Position numbers and translations under genes: made by a program. From the NCBI GenBank assembly GCA_018268075.1, contig JAFDXH010000115.1:1-62196 (forward strand): a DNA stretch of 62,196 nucleotides, read 5' to 3'. This DNA comes from Bacteroidota bacterium. Its GTDB lineage: Bacteria; Bacteroidota; Bacteroidia; Chitinophagales; Chitinophagaceae. Of this stretch, positions 60,928 through 62,196 are shown one piece after another (the first letter of the stretch is position 1; each line of letters starts with the position of its first letter). Below the pieces are notes generated by a model, which was not told where the DNA came from, did no database searches, and saw only the letters and a list, made by a program, of their open reading frames with translations.

Positions 60928-61011
60928 ATGAAAACCATATTATTTCTTCGTTTACTGCTACATTCAAATACGATTACCTGCCAAACCATAACATGAGGAT
61001 ATGGTTTTCAT
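60928..61011. repeat. Perfect 13-bp inverted repeat (58-bp spacer)
   Basis: ATGAAAACCATAT (60928-60940) and ATATGGTTTTCAT (60999-61011). It lies between the serine hydrolase and sensor genes. Element ends or a long stem-loop are possible. Confidence 0.6.
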
Positions 61012-61057
61012 AATAACTTATGCGATAACTGTTTTAATTTTATATAAACCTGCATGC

Positions 61058-62196
61058 ATGTACAGATGGCCATTACATATTTTCGTACTGATTTTAATCA
61101 TTATCATTCCGGTAATCTTACATGCGCAATCCTTTCCTGATTTAAAGTTTTTCCCAGTTCACAGCAGTACAGCTTTACCTGCTAAAAATGTAAATAGCAT
61201 AGCCCGTGATGGCAACGGGTTGATGTGGTTAAGCACAGAATCGGGCAGCCTTCTTCGCTACGATGCGAACTATGTGAAGGAAGTTATTTCGCCCAATAAA
61301 TCGGCTGCCTCTTTGCAGGATATAAGCATTGATAAAAACAATCAAATATATATTTCTTCGGCAGATGGGTTGTTGCACTATGATCCGTTAACGGACAAAT
61401 TGAATCGCTATCGTCATGCTGAAAATGATAAAGCGAGCCTTGCAAGCGATGATAAGCCACATCCTTTTGTGGATAGTAAGGACAGAGTTTGGGTGAGTTC
61501 TACAAATGGTTTACAACAGTTTGATGCCGTGTCCGGCAAATTTGTTTTATACCAAACCCCTGCACTGCCTGCAAGATTTCCTAAAGACCAATATAATCAT
61601 TTGGAAAGTATCGCAGAAGATCATAAAGGCAATATCTGGATTGCAAGCGCTTATGGTTTGTATAAAGCAGATACCATACACAAAACGCTGTTGGCTTTAT
61701 ATCATGAAAAATATTCGTGGGTTACACATATATACATAGATGCACAAGATCAATGCTGGCTTACTACCTGGGGTTCCGGCATTATGAAGTTTGATCCGGT
61801 ATCAGCTAAGTTTACGCATCTGGAACTACCGGGAATGAAAAATAATATCACCCACGGAATTTGTGAGTACGAAGACATCCATCACAAACACTGGATATGT
61901 TTTTCTGATTATGAGTCGTTGGTATTGCTTGACCCCGTTACTGAAAAATTTCAAAAATATGTTGTTGATGGCGGGGTTAATTTCGTTTATGCTGAAAACC
62001 CTAAGCGTATTTGGCTTGCCACATCAAAAGGTTTATTACTGGCGGATAATGTGCAACAGCAAATCACTAACTATCCTTTGTATCAGCAATTAAATCAATC
62101 ACCCGGTGAATTTGGCCATCCACAATTTTGGTTTGATCAGGGCAACCAAATATGGCTTACCGGATACTTTGCCAAAGGCATTTATCATTTCACCAA
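61058..62196 (+). CDS. Two-component-type beta-propeller sensor (3' truncated)
   Basis: An open frame of at least 379 residues starting at the ATG at 61058 and running off the window. The N-terminus is a signal/anchor (RWPLHIFVLILIIIIPVILHAQ, read in parts: IFVLILIIIIPVILHAQ) followed by repeats of the reg_prop/Y_Y_Y-type sensor propeller: DGNGLMWLSTESG, KDRVWVSSTNGLQQFD, HKGNIWIASAYGLYK, and QDQCWLTTWGSGIMKFDP. Such propellers form the periplasmic part of hybrid histidine kinases or of LytTR-coupled sensors in Bacteroidota. The transmitter domain lies beyond the edge, so the exact class is unknown. Confidence 0.85.
   Translation, partial: MYRWPLHIFVLILIIIIPVILHAQSFPDLKFFPVHSSTALPAKNVNSIARDGNGLMWLSTESGSLLRYDANYVKEVISPNKSAASLQDISIDKNNQIYISSADGLLHYDPLTDKLNRYRHAENDKASLASDDKPHPFVDSKDRVWVSSTNGLQQFDAVSGKFVLYQTPALPARFPKDQYNHLESIAEDHKGNIWIASAYGLYKADTIHKTLLALYHEKYSWVTHIYIDAQDQCWLTTWGSGIMKFDPVSAKFTHLELPGMKNNITHGICEYEDIHHKHWICFSDYESLVLLDPVTEKFQKYVVDGGVNFVYAENPKRIWLATSKGLLLADNVQQQITNYPLYQQLNQSPGEFGHPQFWFDQGNQIWLTGYFAKGIYHFT

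Noticed and set aside
61506-62093. Small frames at 61506-61739 and 61863-62093
   Set aside because: Both are out-of-frame shadows of the large open frame starting at 61058 that runs off the window.

Overview
This window reads as a chromosomal segment of a low-GC member of the Bacteroidota, most likely Chitinophagaceae or a close relative. The evidence is the presence of type IX secretion (T9SS) C-terminal sorting domains, DUF4199, a DUF2807/GIN lipoprotein, TonB-dependent OMP_b-brl_3 and PorT-like outer-membrane proteins, AT-rich starts with little Shine-Dalgarno signal, and repeated TAnnTTTG (-7) / TTG (-33) promoter elements of the Bacteroidota type. A tmRNA with tag GNTQFAMAA fits the same phylum. 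No phage, plasmid, IS element or CRISPR array is seen.

Layout. 1-4.6 kb: the 3' part of a large T9SS-exported endonuclease/phosphatase-fold protein, then two exported proteins on the minus strand. 4.6-13.5 kb: guaA, a periplasmic-binding-type receptor, a dihydroorotase homologue that has lost its catalytic residues, DUF4199, two glycosyltransferases, a TPMT-like methyltransferase and (convergent) a Wzx-type flippase, which looks like an envelope glycan or lipid glycosylation neighbourhood. 13.5-22 kb: exported M1 peptidase, solute-binding lipoprotein, msrA, a membrane-anchored MutS-like ATPase, ssrA (tmRNA), a small lipoprotein and der. 22-26.7 kb: a glutamine-amidotransferase plus ATP-grasp pair, then an ECF sigma factor / RskA-like anti-sigma / fasciclin module. 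26.7-34.4 kb: rhlE-like helicase, a CstB-like persulfide dioxygenase-rhodanese protein plus a free rhodanese behind a palindromic operator, dipeptide epimerase, malQ. 34.4-46.2 kb: dnaK, PorT-like protein, GtrA, a cation/proton antiporter, tpiA with a GlmU-like partner, rpmE2, yajQ and a TonB-dependent receptor behind a perfect 12-bp-arm palindrome.

46.5-62.2 kb is more accessory in character: surface and secreted proteins (a T9SS LamG protein with four tandem modules, a beta-helix protein, a repeat-rich barrel protein with four AQDFNTTRSNR motifs), long intergenic spacers holding dispersed inverted and tandem repeats, and a run of exported hydrolases (prolyl oligopeptidase, intradiol dioxygenase-like, M28 peptidase, class C serine hydrolase) ending in a two-component-type beta-propeller sensor cut by the window edge.

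Most promising leads: the amidotransferase/ATP-grasp pair (a possible uncharacterised amide-forming system), the apparent pseudo-dihydroorotase embedded in a glycosylation cluster, the AQDFNTTRSNR repeat protein, the two strong palindromic operators, and the tandem 269-bp intergenic repeat. All functions are inferred from sequence reading alone; no database search was run.
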